From: Streptomyces sp. ISL-11
Lineage (GTDB): Bacteria; Actinomycetota; Actinomycetes; Streptomycetales; Streptomycetaceae
DNA length: 35,574 bases
Assembly: GCF_018614525.1 (NCBI RefSeq)
Contig: NZ_JAGGOL010000026.1
Location: forward strand, 1 to 35,574
Direction of reading: 5' to 3'
Every line of letters begins with the position of its first letter. The first letter of the stretch is position 1. Below the pieces are notes generated by a model. It saw nothing but the letters and a program-made list of their open reading frames with translations, did no database searches and was not told the DNA's origin. Positions 26,055 to 35,496 of the stretch are shown piece by piece. Position numbers and translations under genes: made by a program.

Positions 26055-27168
26055 GCCACGGCGTACTTCCCCACTCCTGGCTCGCCCACCAGCAGCAGCC
26101 GGCCGGCCGCACCGCCGATGGTGCCGGGCGTGGGGGCGGCAGCGGCGGCTGGGCGGGGCACAGCGCGCACGGCGCCGGGAAGAGGTCCGGGCGGCGGGGA
26201 AGAAGGGCTGCTGCCCCAGGAGACCGGGTGCCGCGTCGGCTCCGACGGAGACGGCCAGGCGCCGCGGCCGGGAGGCGAGGACCGCCTCGATGGCGACGCC
26301 CTCCACCCCGGAGGAGCTGGTCACCGGGCGGCTCAGCAGGGTGACCCGCAGGCCGCCGGGGAGGGACACCTCGACGGCGGCGCGCTGGGCCGAGGAGATC
26401 AGCTCGGTGGCCTTCTCCTCAAGGATCATCCGGTCCTGCCGGTCCAGCCCGCTCGCGGCGAGCTCGCCCAGCTGCCCGTCGCCGGCCGGGCCGCCGGCCG
26501 GTACATGGGCCCTGGTGTCGAGGTACGCCTGCAGCAGGCCGCGTTCCCGCGCGGAACTCTGCTCCAGCATCCGCCGCTCGATGGCGCCCGCCGCTTTGCG
26601 GATCACGAGGTTCAGGGCCGCGTCCGTGTCGGTGTGCGGATAGCCGAGGCAGAGGACTCCCTCGATGCGCCCGCTGAGCGGGTCCCGGACGGGGATCGCC
26701 GAACACGCGTTTGCCTGGCCGCGTTCGGCGAAGTGCTCGGCGCCGAAGACGTTGATCAGCTGCCGCTCCGCGAGCGCCAGGCCGATGCCGTTGGTCCCCG
26801 CGAACCTCTCGGCGAACACGAAGCCCGGGACGGTCTGGATCGGGGGCAGCCGCCTGACCATGGACGCTGTGCCGAAACGACGCTGCAGCACCGCTCCGCG
26901 CCCGTCGGCCAGGGCCACGTTCATGTTCCTGCCCGCGAACACGGACTGCAGCGGGTCCAGTACGGGCCCGGCCGCGCGGACGAGGCGGCCGTCCAGATCG
27001 AGGTCATCGGTGTAGGGAAGCTCGGTGCCTTCCGGCGAGAGGCCCAGCGCCCGGCTGCGCTGCCACGAATCGAGGATCGGGCTTCGCACGCCACCCTCCA
27101 CCGGCCCCATCGCGAAGGAACCGCTCACGAGCGAGCGCGGGGCCGATCTCCTCTGCCACGAGCCCCAT
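26055..27168 (-). pseudogene. GAF/AAA+ (AcoR-like) regulator, frameshifted and truncated
   Basis: From ATG 27168 (GAGGGAAG upstream) MGLVAEEIGPALARERFLRD opens a GAF-AAA activator of the AcoR/DhaR type. An extra base near 27103 shifts the frame, and the protein continues VEGGVRSPILDSWQRSRALG, NVALADGRGAVLQRRFGTAS, FVFAERFAGTNGIGLALAER, then GRIEGVLCLGYP (GAF). A second shift near 26190 is needed to reach RLLLVGEPGVGK (Walker A, about 26066-26101), after which the rest of the AAA+ domain and the DNA-binding HTH are missing, replaced by a GAF fragment of another family. Cannot be functional. It probably once controlled a neighbouring operon. Confidence 0.75.
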
Positions 27169-27324
27169 CCGGATCACTTCCCTCGTGGGCGCGTACGGCC
27201 GCGACCAGCCGCACACCGGGGCGAGTGCACTGCCGTTTCAGTTTAGAACTTTGTGCCGGTATGGCCGTGCCGACAGCGGACACGTGACCTGTCGGCACTG
27301 TCCGTGACGCTCGCTCTGCGGTGG

Positions 27325-28293
27325 TCACATGACCGCGACCGGATTGACGGGCGACCCCGTACCGCCCGGGATGTTCAGAGGGGCCACGAGGAGGAGGAAC
27401 TCGTAACGGCCCGTCCCGGCACACGCCCCGGAGAGCGCTTCGAGGTCGAGGTTGTCCAGCAGCGGCACGCCCATCGCGGCGATGGCGAGCGTGTGGACCG
27501 GGGAGTGCACGCCCTCGACCGGTGACGGCCGTACGTCGTTGTCGCCGTCGCTGCCGAGCAGGGCGATGCCGCGCTCGGCCAGCAAGGGCATGGCGTCCAC
27601 GTGGAGGCCCGCGCTCGCCGCGCCGAGATCCCAGGCGCCCAGCTCCTCGCGGCGACGGAAACGACCGACCCGCAGCAGCACCGCGTCGCCCTCGCCGATC
27701 CTCACGCCGAGCGCGGTCTCCGCGGCGAGGACGTCCGCCGCGCGGACGGCCTGCCCCGGCTCCAGCCAGTCGTTCCCCAGAACGGCGGGGAGGTCGAGGA
27801 GCACCCCCTTGGTCACCAGGGGGCCGAGCGCCGGGACACCGCCGAAGCGGGCGCCGCCGGCCCCGACGAGGTCCCGTGCCGCACCGCCGTCGTAGAGCTG
27901 CCCGCGATAGGCGATGTGGCACAGCGCGTCCAGATGGCTGACGCTTTTGCCGTGGTAGTCCGCGCCGATGAAGTCCTTGTGCGTGGAGGGCTCGGGAGCC
28001 TCGACGTCGCCGAGAGCGGACATGTAGTGCAGGGCGGGTTTGTCGTTGTCCGGGGCGGGCGCGGTGTCCCACGGTCGCGCCATCGCGACGACGGTCCCGG
28101 ACCGGACCAGGGCGGTGGCCCGCCGTACGTGGTCAGCGGTCACCCGGTTCCAGGCCCCGCGGTCGGCGGGCGACCAGCGGCCCCACGTACGGAGGGCCGC
28201 GAAGAGGGCGTCGAACTCCTCACGGGAGACGGCCGGCCCGCCAGGGCCGCCGGCCGGCGGGGGAGCCGGTGCGTCGGGGGGATTGCTGCTCAT
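27325..28293 (-). CDS. Cyclase-family metal hydrolase (kynurenine-formamidase-like)
   Basis: 322 residues from ATG 28293 (weak ribosome site). The metal-binding motif of the cyclase family (PF04199) appears as H114-GKSVS-H120-LD-ALC-H126, close to the usual HxGTHxDxPxH but with KSV in place of GT. GAGGARFGGVPALGPLVTKG, VLLDLPAVLGNDWLEPGQAV and RFRRREELGAWDLGAASAGL follow the family. Length is near the longer actinobacterial members. Members hydrolyse formamides or lactam/lactone-like rings. It faces a divergent SDR with 287 bp between starts, so they may share control. Its substrate is not inferable. A role in the downstream acyl cluster is possible but unproven. Confidence 0.85.
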   Translation of the reverse strand: MSSNPPDAPAPPPAGGPGGPAVSREEFDALFAALRTWGRWSPADRGAWNRVTADHVRRATALVRSGTVVAMARPWDTAPAPDNDKPALHYMSALGDVEAPEPSTHKDFIGADYHGKSVSHLDALCHIAYRGQLYDGGAARDLVGAGGARFGGVPALGPLVTKGVLLDLPAVLGNDWLEPGQAVRAADVLAAETALGVRIGEGDAVLLRVGRFRRREELGAWDLGAASAGLHVDAMPLLAERGIALLGSDGDNDVRPSPVEGVHSPVHTLAIAAMGVPLLDNLDLEALSGACAGTGRYEFLLLVAPLNIPGGTGSPVNPVAVM

Positions 28294-28580
28294 CGGCTGC
28301 TCATCTGCTTCTCGGCGCTTCAACGCGCATGGATCTTCGACGTCACGCACTCGAACAACCCGTATGACACCGCCTATGTCACGCCCGCGTTCCGGCATGT
28401 TCGGGGCGCCGTGCGAGCCGCGCGAGGAGAGGGAACGAAGGTCGGGTTCCCCCGGCGACGCCGGTCCGGACAGGTCAGGACGCCCCGTCACTCTGACGCA
28501 CCATGCTTCCACCGGTTCCCGCGCGCCCCGCTCCGGCACGATGACGTTCGACGCAGACGATCCATCGTGAGGAGTTCCGC

Positions 28581-29480
28581 ATGGCGCGCAGTGTGATGGT
28601 CACCGGTGCGACGAGTGGCGTCGGGCTGGCGACCGCGTTGCGGCTGGCCGGCGCCGGCTACGAGGTCTTCGCGACCGCCCGCAGCGCCGAGAAGGCGGAG
28701 AAACTGGACGCGCTGGCATCGGAGCGCGGTGTGGCGCTGCGGACGGTGCTGCTCGACGTGGCCGACCCCGGGTCCTGCCAGGAGGCGGTCGACCGGATCG
28801 CCCGGCAGACCGACGGCGGACCGTGGGGACTCGTCAACAACGCCGGCATCCCGCTGGCGGGAGCCGTCGAGGACGTCGACGACGAGGCCGCGCGCCGGCT
28901 CCTTGAGGTCAACGTGCTGGGACCGGCACGCCTCGCCCGGCTGGTCCTGCCCGCGATGCGCCGCCGCGGGGAGGGTCGCATCGTCAACATCTCCTCGCTG
29001 GGCGGACGGGTGACCGCTCCGGGGATGGGCTGGTACTGCGGTGGCAAGGCGGCCCTGGGATCGCTCAACCACGCGCTGCGCATGGAGGCGGCGCCCAGCG
29101 GTGTCCGCGTCGTACTGATCCACGGGGCGGGGTACGCCAGCGCCATCTGGGAGCGGGCCGCCGACGACCTGGCGGACCTCGCCGCGTCGGGACGCTCCCC
29201 GCACGCGGAGATCTACCGGGGCATCGAGGAAGCGCTGCGGGCCACGGCACAGTTGCCGGGCCCCGAGCCGATCGTCCGCGCCGTCCACCGCGCGCTCACC
29301 GCCGAACACCCCAAGGCCTGCTACGTGGTGGGAGCGAAGACCCGCCTGGGCGGTGCAGCCGATCTCCTCGGCCCGTACCGGCTCACCGATCACCTCAAGC
29401 GGGTCGCTCTCGGTATCGGCGAGCCGGCCCGGAACCGGCTGGTGGAGTACGCGGCCCGCCGCTGGTGCACCCCCTGGTGA
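28581..29480 (+). CDS. Short-chain dehydrogenase/reductase
   Basis: 299 residues, GAGGAG ribosome site before ATG 28581. SDR signatures are complete: T-G-A-TSGVG (8-15), N86-N87-A88-G89, N111, the serine in VNISS (S138/S139) and Y152-CGG-K156. The classical family usually has about 250 residues; the extra C-terminal part (YRLTDHLKRVALGIGEPARN) is common in Streptomyces oxidoreductases of this subtype. The stretch VVLIHGAGYASAIWER occupies the place of the usual V-x-P-GY-x-T-x-IW. Nicotinamide-dependent oxidation or reduction of a keto/hydroxy group. It ends 23 bp before the convergent diiron oxygenase; a link to that operon is only by position. Confidence 0.9.
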   Translation: MARSVMVTGATSGVGLATALRLAGAGYEVFATARSAEKAEKLDALASERGVALRTVLLDVADPGSCQEAVDRIARQTDGGPWGLVNNAGIPLAGAVEDVDDEAARRLLEVNVLGPARLARLVLPAMRRRGEGRIVNISSLGGRVTAPGMGWYCGGKAALGSLNHALRMEAAPSGVRVVLIHGAGYASAIWERAADDLADLAASGRSPHAEIYRGIEEALRATAQLPGPEPIVRAVHRALTAEHPKACYVVGAKTRLGGAADLLGPYRLTDHLKRVALGIGEPARNRLVEYAARRWCTPW

Positions 29481-29502
29481 CGGAGGGCCCCGCGCGGAGC
29501 GG

Positions 29503-30408
29503 TCAGCGCATCACCCCGGCCCGGCGCCACCAGAGCCGCTCCGCAGGGCCGATCATCCCCACCTCGGTCAGGAAACCGACGAGCTTCTCCCCTGCCCACA
29601 GCAAGGTCTCCCGGTAGTAGGGGTTGTCACGGGCCTGACGGCGCGCCACCGCCGGATCGAGCCCGGCCTCGCGGTAGACGCCGGGATGCCGGAGGCAGTT
29701 CAGGGTCAGCCAGGCCGCCACGGCGACGAACTCCCGGTGCACGGCACGGCGGGCCGGTGACACGTCGCGGAGGGCGTGCTGGAGCTCCGTGTGGGCGAAG
29801 CTGACGTGGCGGGCTTCCTCGATGACGTGGATCCGGAAGACCTGCCGGACCAGCGGCTGAACGCGCTCGTCCCGCATGGCCTCACGCTGCATCCGGTCCA
29901 GGACCTCCTCGATGATCAGCGCGAGGGCGAAGGTGTCGATCTCCCCGTAGAAGGGACTGACCAGCGGGAACAGGTGCCGCACCGCAGGAGTGGGCCTGTA
30001 TCGGCGGCAGCCGAGCGTGCGCGTGAGCCGGCCGAACATCATCATGTGGCGGGTCTCATCGGCGATTTCGGTCAGTGCGTACCGGGAGCGGCTGTCCGAC
30101 GGACCCCGGTGAGCGACGTACCGCGCGAACATCTGGATCACGCACTGCTCGAACCAGGCGCCCAGGTCCAACAGGCGGGCCAGTTCCTGGCGGGAGAGTT
30201 CGAGGCGCTGGTGGTGGTCCATCTCTTCCCACAGAGGAGTGCCGTACAACGACACCCGCTCCGGCTGGAGGAACCAGGCGTCGTCCACGAGTGGCGTCCG
30301 CCAGTCGACGTCCTCGGCAGGGTCGAAGGAGTGGTGCGCGGAGGTGTGCAGCAGTCGCTCCGCCACACGCTGGGGGTCGGGCGCGGGCAGCGCCGGCCTG
30401 GGGGTCAT
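29503..30408 (-). CDS. AurF-like non-haem diiron oxygenase
   Basis: 301 residues from ATG 30408, which overlaps the MMPL stop by 4 bp (ATGA), so it is coupled to it. The helical core carries two E-x-x-H motifs, E118-TR-H121 and E198-AR-H201, plus H194 and E167/E168, a set fitting the diiron site of AurF/CmlI-type oxygenases and PF11583-like proteins. These use O2 to oxidise amines to hydroxylamines or nitro groups, or hydroxylate carrier-bound substrates. As last gene of the KAS III-ACP-KAS II-MMPL operon it probably tailors the acyl product. N-terminal residues DWRTPLVDDAWFLQPERVSL and C-terminal RETLLWAGEKLVGFLTE look family-typical. The substrate is not predictable. Confidence 0.82.
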   Translation of the reverse strand: MTPRPALPAPDPQRVAERLLHTSAHHSFDPAEDVDWRTPLVDDAWFLQPERVSLYGTPLWEEMDHHQRLELSRQELARLLDLGAWFEQCVIQMFARYVAHRGPSDSRSRYALTEIADETRHMMMFGRLTRTLGCRRYRPTPAVRHLFPLVSPFYGEIDTFALALIIEEVLDRMQREAMRDERVQPLVRQVFRIHVIEEARHVSFAHTELQHALRDVSPARRAVHREFVAVAAWLTLNCLRHPGVYREAGLDPAVARRQARDNPYYRETLLWAGEKLVGFLTEVGMIGPAERLWWRRAGVMR

Positions 30409-32699
30409 CGTGGCGTGTTCTCCTTCATGTCGGTGCCGGGAAGCCGGGCGGGGGCAGTGCCGGAATGCCCGGCCGGCGGGAGCGGCGTGCTCAGGACCGG
30501 GAGCGAGCCCTTGCGGGTGGGTGTCCACCAGTTCGCGCGGCCCGCGAGACGCATGACGGCGGGCACCAGCAGGCCCCGTACGACGGTGGCGTCCAGCAGG
30601 ACCGCCAGGGCCAGCCCCACGCCCACGATCTTCAGGAGGACCAGGTCGGACGTGGCCAGGGCGGCCATGACGACGGCGATGGTGAGAGCCGCCCAGGTGA
30701 ACAGCCGCGCGGTACGGTCCAGGCCGTGGGCCACGGCCATCATGGTGTCCCCGGTGCGCCGGTGTTCCTCGCAGATACGGGCGAGGAGGAAGATCTCGTA
30801 GTCCATCGACAGTCCGAACGCGATGCAGAAGACCAGCACCGGCAGGAGCGCGTCGGTGGTCCCCGTCGCCGTGAACCCGCCCAGCACACCCGCGAGATGG
30901 CCCTCCTGGAAGACGTGGACCAGAGCGCCGAAGGTCGCGCTCAGGCTCAGGGCGTTGAGCACGAGCGCCTTCACCGCGAGGACCGGCCGCCGCGTCATGA
31001 CCAGCACCAGGCCCAGCATGGCGCCCGCGACCAGGGAGAGGGCCAGGGGCAGCCGGTCGGCGAGCGATCGCTGCACGTCCGCGAGCGTCGCGCCCGGGCC
31101 GCCCACCAGCACCGGGGCGGGAGCGGGGAGTTCCCGCAGGCCGCGGGCGAGGTCGCGGGTGGCCTGGGAGTTGGGTTCGCCGCGCGTGGTGACCGCCAGC
31201 CACGCCCCCTTGTCCGAAGCGAAGGAGGCGGAGGCCGCGGTGGGCGGCCGAACCCGTACGCCCCGCTCGTAGCCGCCCGTGGACGTGTCCACGCGCCGCA
31301 CCCCGTGCAGGCCGGCGATCCGCCGGGCGAAGTCGTCCAGCGCCCCCGGCTCGGCGCGCGCGTCGAAGCGCGGCAGGACCACGGTGGTCGGGCTGACGAC
31401 CGCGTTGGCGTCGAAACCCTTGCTGAGGACGGTCCGGGCCTCGCCGACGGCCGAGGAGGCGGGCAGGACACGGTCGTCGAAGAGCCCGAAGCGCACGCCG
31501 GTGAAGGGAGCCGCCACCAGCGCCAGCCCGGCGCCCACCACCAGCGTCGTCACCAACGGGCGGCGCATCACCCGCACCGCCGTCCTGCCCCACCCGCCCA
31601 GAGGCGGCGCGGCTCCCGGGGCGTCGGGCCCGGGCCGTACCCGCCGCCAGCGGGCGAGGACGTCGAAGCGCTCGACACGGTCCCCGAGGACCCACAGCAG
31701 CGCGGGCAGCAACAGCAGGCTCCCCGCCGCCGCCAGCACCACCACGACGATCCCGCCGTAGGCGATGGAACGGAGGATCGTGTGCGGAAAGACCAGCAGC
31801 GCCGACATCGACAGCCCGACCGTACCGGCGGAGAACGCCACGGCCCGGCCGGCCGTGCGGAGCGCCGTTCGCAGCGCCGGCCCGGCCTCGTCGCCCCGGG
31901 CCAGCTGCTCCCGGTAGCGGGTGATCAAGAACAGGCTGTAGTCCACCGCCAACGCGAAACCCAGGGCCGAGCAGATGCTGCTCGCGTACACGGACACGGC
32001 GGTGACGGCGGTGAGCAGCCGCAGCAGCGCGAGGGTCCCCAGCACCGCCAGCGCACCGACGACGACCGGCAGCAGCGCCGCCACCGCCGACCGGAAGACG
32101 ACCAGCAGGAGCAGGGCGGTGAGCGGCAGGGCCAGCAGTTCGCCGCGCAGCTGATCGCGCTCGGACTGTTCGACCACGGCGGCGCGTACGGCCGCCTCGC
32201 CGGTGGCGGTCACCGTGAGCGCCCCCCGGTCCCCGGTCACGCGGGGTACCAGCCGGCCGGCCGCCCGCGTGGCCTGCTCCTCACGGCCCCGCAGCCGTAC
32301 GAGCACCAGCGCGCCGCGGCCGTCGTGCGAGCGCAGCGCCGGTGACCGTGTGGACCAGTAGGAGCGGACCCGGGTGACGGCGGGGTCGGCTTCGAGCAGG
32401 CGGGTCAGGCGCCCGGCGGCCGAGCTCGGCCCGGGGCCGTCCACCGGCCCCGCGGCGCGCGTGACCAGCACGAGATTAGGGGTGGCCGCACCGAATTCTC
32501 GCTCCAGGACCTCGTTCGCCCGCAGCGCCTCGGCACCGTATGGGACGACCTCGCCGGCCGACAGGCTGTCGTGCGCCGAGCCGCCGAACCAGCCCGCGGC
32601 CACGGCGGCGAGGGCCGCCAGGAGGACGACGACCCGGCGGTGGCGGACCGCCCACGGCAGGCCGCCGGCCGGTGCGCCCTCGGCGGATTCCGGCCGCAC
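30405..32699 (-). CDS. MMPL/RND-family exporter
   Basis: 764 residues, GTG start 32699, two bases after the KAS stop. The start codon is chosen because TM1 (RRVVVLLAALAAVAAGWF, about 21-40) follows directly; no ATG precedes it. It has the duplicated RND layout: TM1, a large extracytoplasmic loop, a TM bundle with GFALAVDYSLFLITRYREQL (D252 about), then a second half with TM7, another loop and FGLSMDYEIFLLARICEEH (D633 about). The two D-Y motifs are the proton-relay sites of MMPL proteins. MMPL proteins move lipids or small acyl molecules across the membrane; placed in a ketosynthase operon it most likely exports the product. Uses proton motive force. Substrate unknown. Confidence 0.9.
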   Translation of the reverse strand: MRPESAEGAPAGGLPWAVRHRRVVVLLAALAAVAAGWFGGSAHDSLSAGEVVPYGAEALRANEVLEREFGAATPNLVLVTRAAGPVDGPGPSSAAGRLTRLLEADPAVTRVRSYWSTRSPALRSHDGRGALVLVRLRGREEQATRAAGRLVPRVTGDRGALTVTATGEAAVRAAVVEQSERDQLRGELLALPLTALLLLVVFRSAVAALLPVVVGALAVLGTLALLRLLTAVTAVSVYASSICSALGFALAVDYSLFLITRYREQLARGDEAGPALRTALRTAGRAVAFSAGTVGLSMSALLVFPHTILRSIAYGGIVVVVLAAAGSLLLLPALLWVLGDRVERFDVLARWRRVRPGPDAPGAAPPLGGWGRTAVRVMRRPLVTTLVVGAGLALVAAPFTGVRFGLFDDRVLPASSAVGEARTVLSKGFDANAVVSPTTVVLPRFDARAEPGALDDFARRIAGLHGVRRVDTSTGGYERGVRVRPPTAASASFASDKGAWLAVTTRGEPNSQATRDLARGLRELPAPAPVLVGGPGATLADVQRSLADRLPLALSLVAGAMLGLVLVMTRRPVLAVKALVLNALSLSATFGALVHVFQEGHLAGVLGGFTATGTTDALLPVLVFCIAFGLSMDYEIFLLARICEEHRRTGDTMMAVAHGLDRTARLFTWAALTIAVVMAALATSDLVLLKIVGVGLALAVLLDATVVRGLLVPAVMRLAGRANWWTPTRKGSLPVLSTPLPPAGHSGTAPARLPGTDMKENTPR

Positions 32700-32701
32700 G
32701 C

Positions 32702-33925
32702 TCAGGCCCGGCGCATGATCAGCACCGCGTTGTGGCCGCCGAAGCCGAAGGAATTGCTGGCCACCACGTCCAGACGGGCCGGGCGGGGAACCTTGGCGAC
32801 GACATCGAGTTCGATCCGCGGGTCGAGGCGGTCGAGGTTGGCGGTGGGCGGGATGACCTGGTCCTGGAGCGTCAGCACGCTCAGGGCCGCCTCGATGGCC
32901 CCGGCCGCTCCGAGAGTGTGCCCGGTGACGCCCTTGGTCGAGGTGACCGCGGGCGGGTGGCCGCCGAAGAGCCGGTGCAGCGTCTCGCCCTCGATCCGGT
33001 CGTTCATGGGCGTCGACGTGCCGTGCGCGTTGATGTGGTCGACGTCCGCGTACCCGATGCCGGCGTCGGCGAGCGCGGCGTCGCAGGCCCGCTCGACGCC
33101 CGCGCCCTTGGGGTGCGCGGCCGCGTAGTGGTGGCCGTCGGTGGAGGCGCCGTACCCGGCCAGCAGGGCGTGGACCGGGGCCCGTCGGGCGCGGGCGTCC
33201 TCGGGGCGTTCCATGACGAGGATCCCGGCGCCCTCGGCGAGGACGAATCCGTCCCGGTCGGCGTCGAAGGGCCGGCTGGCGCCGGCGGGGTCGTGCACGC
33301 GGGTGGACAACGCCCCCATGCGGCTGAAGCACACGGAGTTGAAGGGATGGCAGGGTGCCTCGGCACCTCCCGCCAGCACGACGTCACAGCGCCGGGCCAG
33401 CAGCAGGTCCCGGGCGACGCCCAGCGCGGTCGCCCCGGAGGCGCAGGCCGTGCTCACGACGAGGCTCGGCCCCAGCGCCTGGAGCGCGATGCCGATCTCG
33501 CCCGCCGCCGCGTTGACCGTGCCGCGGGGAACGGTCAGCGGAGAGACACCCTCGTAATCGTGGTTCAGGAACCTCTCGCCGCTGCGCAGGCAGGTCTCCT
33601 TGCTGTCGCTCCCCACCCCTACGACGACACCCACCCGCGCCCCGTCCCAGGCACCCGGGCCGAGCCGGGCGTCCGCGACCGCCTCCAGGGCCGCGGCGAT
33701 CGCCAGGTGCACGAAGCGGTCCATGCGCCACACCTGTGGCCCGATGACCGCCCTGGGGTCGAAGGCGGGTACGCGGCAGCTGAACGGCACCGGCACATCC
33801 GCCAGCTCCGGGTCGGGCGCGGCCGTGGGCAGGCCCGCGCAGACCCGCTCCCATGTCGCCGCGACGCCCACACCGGCCGGAGTCAGCAGCCCCAGCCCCG
33901 TGACCGCGACGTCGGTGCGCGTCAC
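32702..33925 (-). CDS. Beta-ketoacyl-ACP synthase II (FabF-type)
   Basis: 407 residues; GTG 33925 overlaps the ACP stop (GTGA). The active site is complete: C161 in STACASG, H301 in HGTSTP, K331 and H336 in KGVTGHTLGAAG. Typical FabF text includes AVTGLGLLTPAG at the start and VVASNSFGFGGHNAVLIMRR at the end. It condenses an acyl chain on the enzyme with malonyl-ACP in the cytosol. Since a dedicated ACP and KAS III are adjacent, it likely serves a special pathway rather than general fatty acid synthesis. A chain-length-factor partner (Gln for Cys) is absent, so it is not a type II polyketide minimal set. Confidence 0.93.
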   Translation of the reverse strand: MTRTDVAVTGLGLLTPAGVGVAATWERVCAGLPTAAPDPELADVPVPFSCRVPAFDPRAVIGPQVWRMDRFVHLAIAAALEAVADARLGPGAWDGARVGVVVGVGSDSKETCLRSGERFLNHDYEGVSPLTVPRGTVNAAAGEIGIALQALGPSLVVSTACASGATALGVARDLLLARRCDVVLAGGAEAPCHPFNSVCFSRMGALSTRVHDPAGASRPFDADRDGFVLAEGAGILVMERPEDARARRAPVHALLAGYGASTDGHHYAAAHPKGAGVERACDAALADAGIGYADVDHINAHGTSTPMNDRIEGETLHRLFGGHPPAVTSTKGVTGHTLGAAGAIEAALSVLTLQDQVIPPTANLDRLDPRIELDVVAKVPRPARLDVVASNSFGFGGHNAVLIMRRA

Positions 33926-34212
33926 GCCGACGGCACCGGCTCGCCGGTGGCCGGCTGCACCGGCGTGCCGGTGGCCTCCTGCGCCCGCTCCACCACGGCG
34001 ACCGCCTGGCCGAACGTATTCCGCAAGGACGCCAGCTCCTCGCCCGCGGGGGCCCGCAGACCGAGCTCGTCCTTGAGCACACAGACGAGTTCCACCACGG
34101 CCAGGGAGTCCAGCCCCAGGTCTTCGAGGGTGATGTCGGGGTGGATGACGTCCGCCGGGATGTTGAAGTGCTCGACGACGCACTTCTTGATGGGCTCGTA
34201 CAGGGAATTCAT
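33922..34212 (-). CDS. Acyl carrier protein
   Basis: 96 residues from ATG 34212, with GAGGAG upstream. The phosphopantetheine attachment site is S36 in DLGLDSLAVVEL. ACP length is about 80; the extra C-terminal tail (ATGTPVQPATGEPVPSA) is Pro/Ala-rich and disordered-looking. It carries the growing acyl chain for the flanking KAS III and KAS II enzymes. Its stop overlaps the KAS II GTG start, so both are made in step. Confidence 0.95.
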   Translation of the reverse strand: MNSLYEPIKKCVVEHFNIPADVIHPDITLEDLGLDSLAVVELVCVLKDELGLRAPAGEELASLRNTFGQAVAVVERAQEATGTPVQPATGEPVPSA

Positions 34213-34271
34213 CAGCTGCTCCTCACGGTGGAAGGGGGATGGCGGGTCGGGAGCGGGGGAGCGGAGCGGTC

Positions 34272-35300
34272 TCACAGGCGGATCACCACCAGGCCGGCGC
34301 TGCTGCCCGCGGCGAGACCGATGAGCGCCACCAGGTCCCCGGGGCCGGCCTGGCCTGATTCCAGCGCTCGCGTCAGTTGCAGGGGCAGGGAGGCGGAGGC
34401 GACGTTGCCGTGCCGGGGAAGGGTGAGGACGAGCCGGTCCCGCGGGATGCCGAGGTCCAGGGCGCACATGGCGTCCACGTCCTCCAGAGAGACCTGGTGC
34501 ACCCCGATGAACGCGCAATCCGTGAGGGTCAGCCCCAGCTCGTCCAGCAGGGAATGCAGAGAGGGCGCGAGTGCTCGCAGGCTGTCACGCAGCCCCATGC
34601 CGTCCATCTGGAAGTAGCTGTGCTCCTCGTCCGGCTCGCGCACGCTGAACGTGCCCCCGCCGCGCAGCGTGGCGGCCTGCCAGGCCGAGGAGTCGGCGAT
34701 GAAGCGGCTGCCGAGCACGCCCGGGGCGGACGGGAAGCTCTCGCCCGCCGTCCAGAGCATCGCCGCGCCGGCGTCCGAGAACCCGTAGGACGGGAACGCG
34801 CGGGCGAACGCCGCCGGGTTGGGGACGCTCAGGCGGGCGGAGAGCGACGGTGCCTCGCCGCATGTGATCAGTACGGTGCGGTAGCGCCCCGACGCGATCA
34901 ACGCCTCGGTGACCTCCACAGCGTTGAGCACGCTGTTGCAGGCGTTCTTCACGTCGAATACGGGACAGGAAAGGCCCAGCTTGGCCGCCACGATGTGGGA
35001 GGTGGCCGGTTCGATCATGTCCTGGCTGCTCGCCGCGAAGATCATGAGCTCGACGTCGGCCGCCTGGACGCCGCTGTCGGCCAGGACCTTCCGTGCGGCG
35101 CACACGGCCAGGTCGGACGCCTGCTGCCGGGCGCCGACGAGGTGCACCCCCTCCACACCCGTCAGCTCGGTCACCAGACCGCCGGGAGGGCTGAACGGCG
35201 CACTCGCGGCCGCGACCTGCGCTTCCCTCTCGGCCATGCTGACCCAGCGCTCGGGCAGGTGGGCGGCCACCCCCGCCAGCCGCGCCCGTACGTTCGTCAT
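34272..35300 (-). CDS. Beta-ketoacyl-ACP synthase III (FabH-like)
   Basis: 342 residues from ATG 35300. The Cys-His-Asn triad is present: C121 in DVKNACNSVLNA, H268 in IGVHQVS and N299 in RHGNVASASLP. FabH enzymes start chains by joining an acyl-CoA primer to malonyl-ACP, or in specialised pathways transfer an acyl group. Here HGN in place of the usual GNTSAAS context and VHLVGARQQASDLAVCAARK suggest a secondary-metabolite homologue. It is the first gene of the operon, ahead of ACP by 59 bp. Its 5' side is the upstream intergenic stretch with a palindrome at 35497-35539, which probably holds the operon promoter. No obvious ribosome site (GCCCAG), so translation may be weak or leaderless. Confidence 0.9.
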   Translation of the reverse strand: MTNVRARLAGVAAHLPERWVSMAEREAQVAAASAPFSPPGGLVTELTGVEGVHLVGARQQASDLAVCAARKVLADSGVQAADVELMIFAASSQDMIEPATSHIVAAKLGLSCPVFDVKNACNSVLNAVEVTEALIASGRYRTVLITCGEAPSLSARLSVPNPAAFARAFPSYGFSDAGAAMLWTAGESFPSAPGVLGSRFIADSSAWQAATLRGGGTFSVREPDEEHSYFQMDGMGLRDSLRALAPSLHSLLDELGLTLTDCAFIGVHQVSLEDVDAMCALDLGIPRDRLVLTLPRHGNVASASLPLQLTRALESGQAGPGDLVALIGLAAGSSAGLVVIRL

Positions 35301-35496
35301 CTGGGCAAATTTAACAACGCCGTCCCCCAGCCCACTCGTACGCGCCGGTGATCCGGCGGGCTCCCACCCACCCGGTCCAATCGGGTGCGGAGGGTGTGGA
35401 CACGCTCGCCCGGCGTGAGGGCGGAGGGCTCCCCGTGTGAGGCCGGGCATAGGGCGTGGATCACGTACGAGGGGAAGTAGTAGGCAGGTTAATCGG

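Noticed and set aside
30075..32345. 756-codon open frame on the plus strand across the MMPL gene
   Set aside because: Rich in R, G, Q, H and P with no recognisable domain; it is the antisense shadow of a clear MMPL transporter.
32702..35300. Type II aromatic polyketide minimal PKS
   Set aside because: No chain length factor: the second ketosynthase is a KAS III with Cys-His-Asn, and no cyclases or ketoreductase are present.
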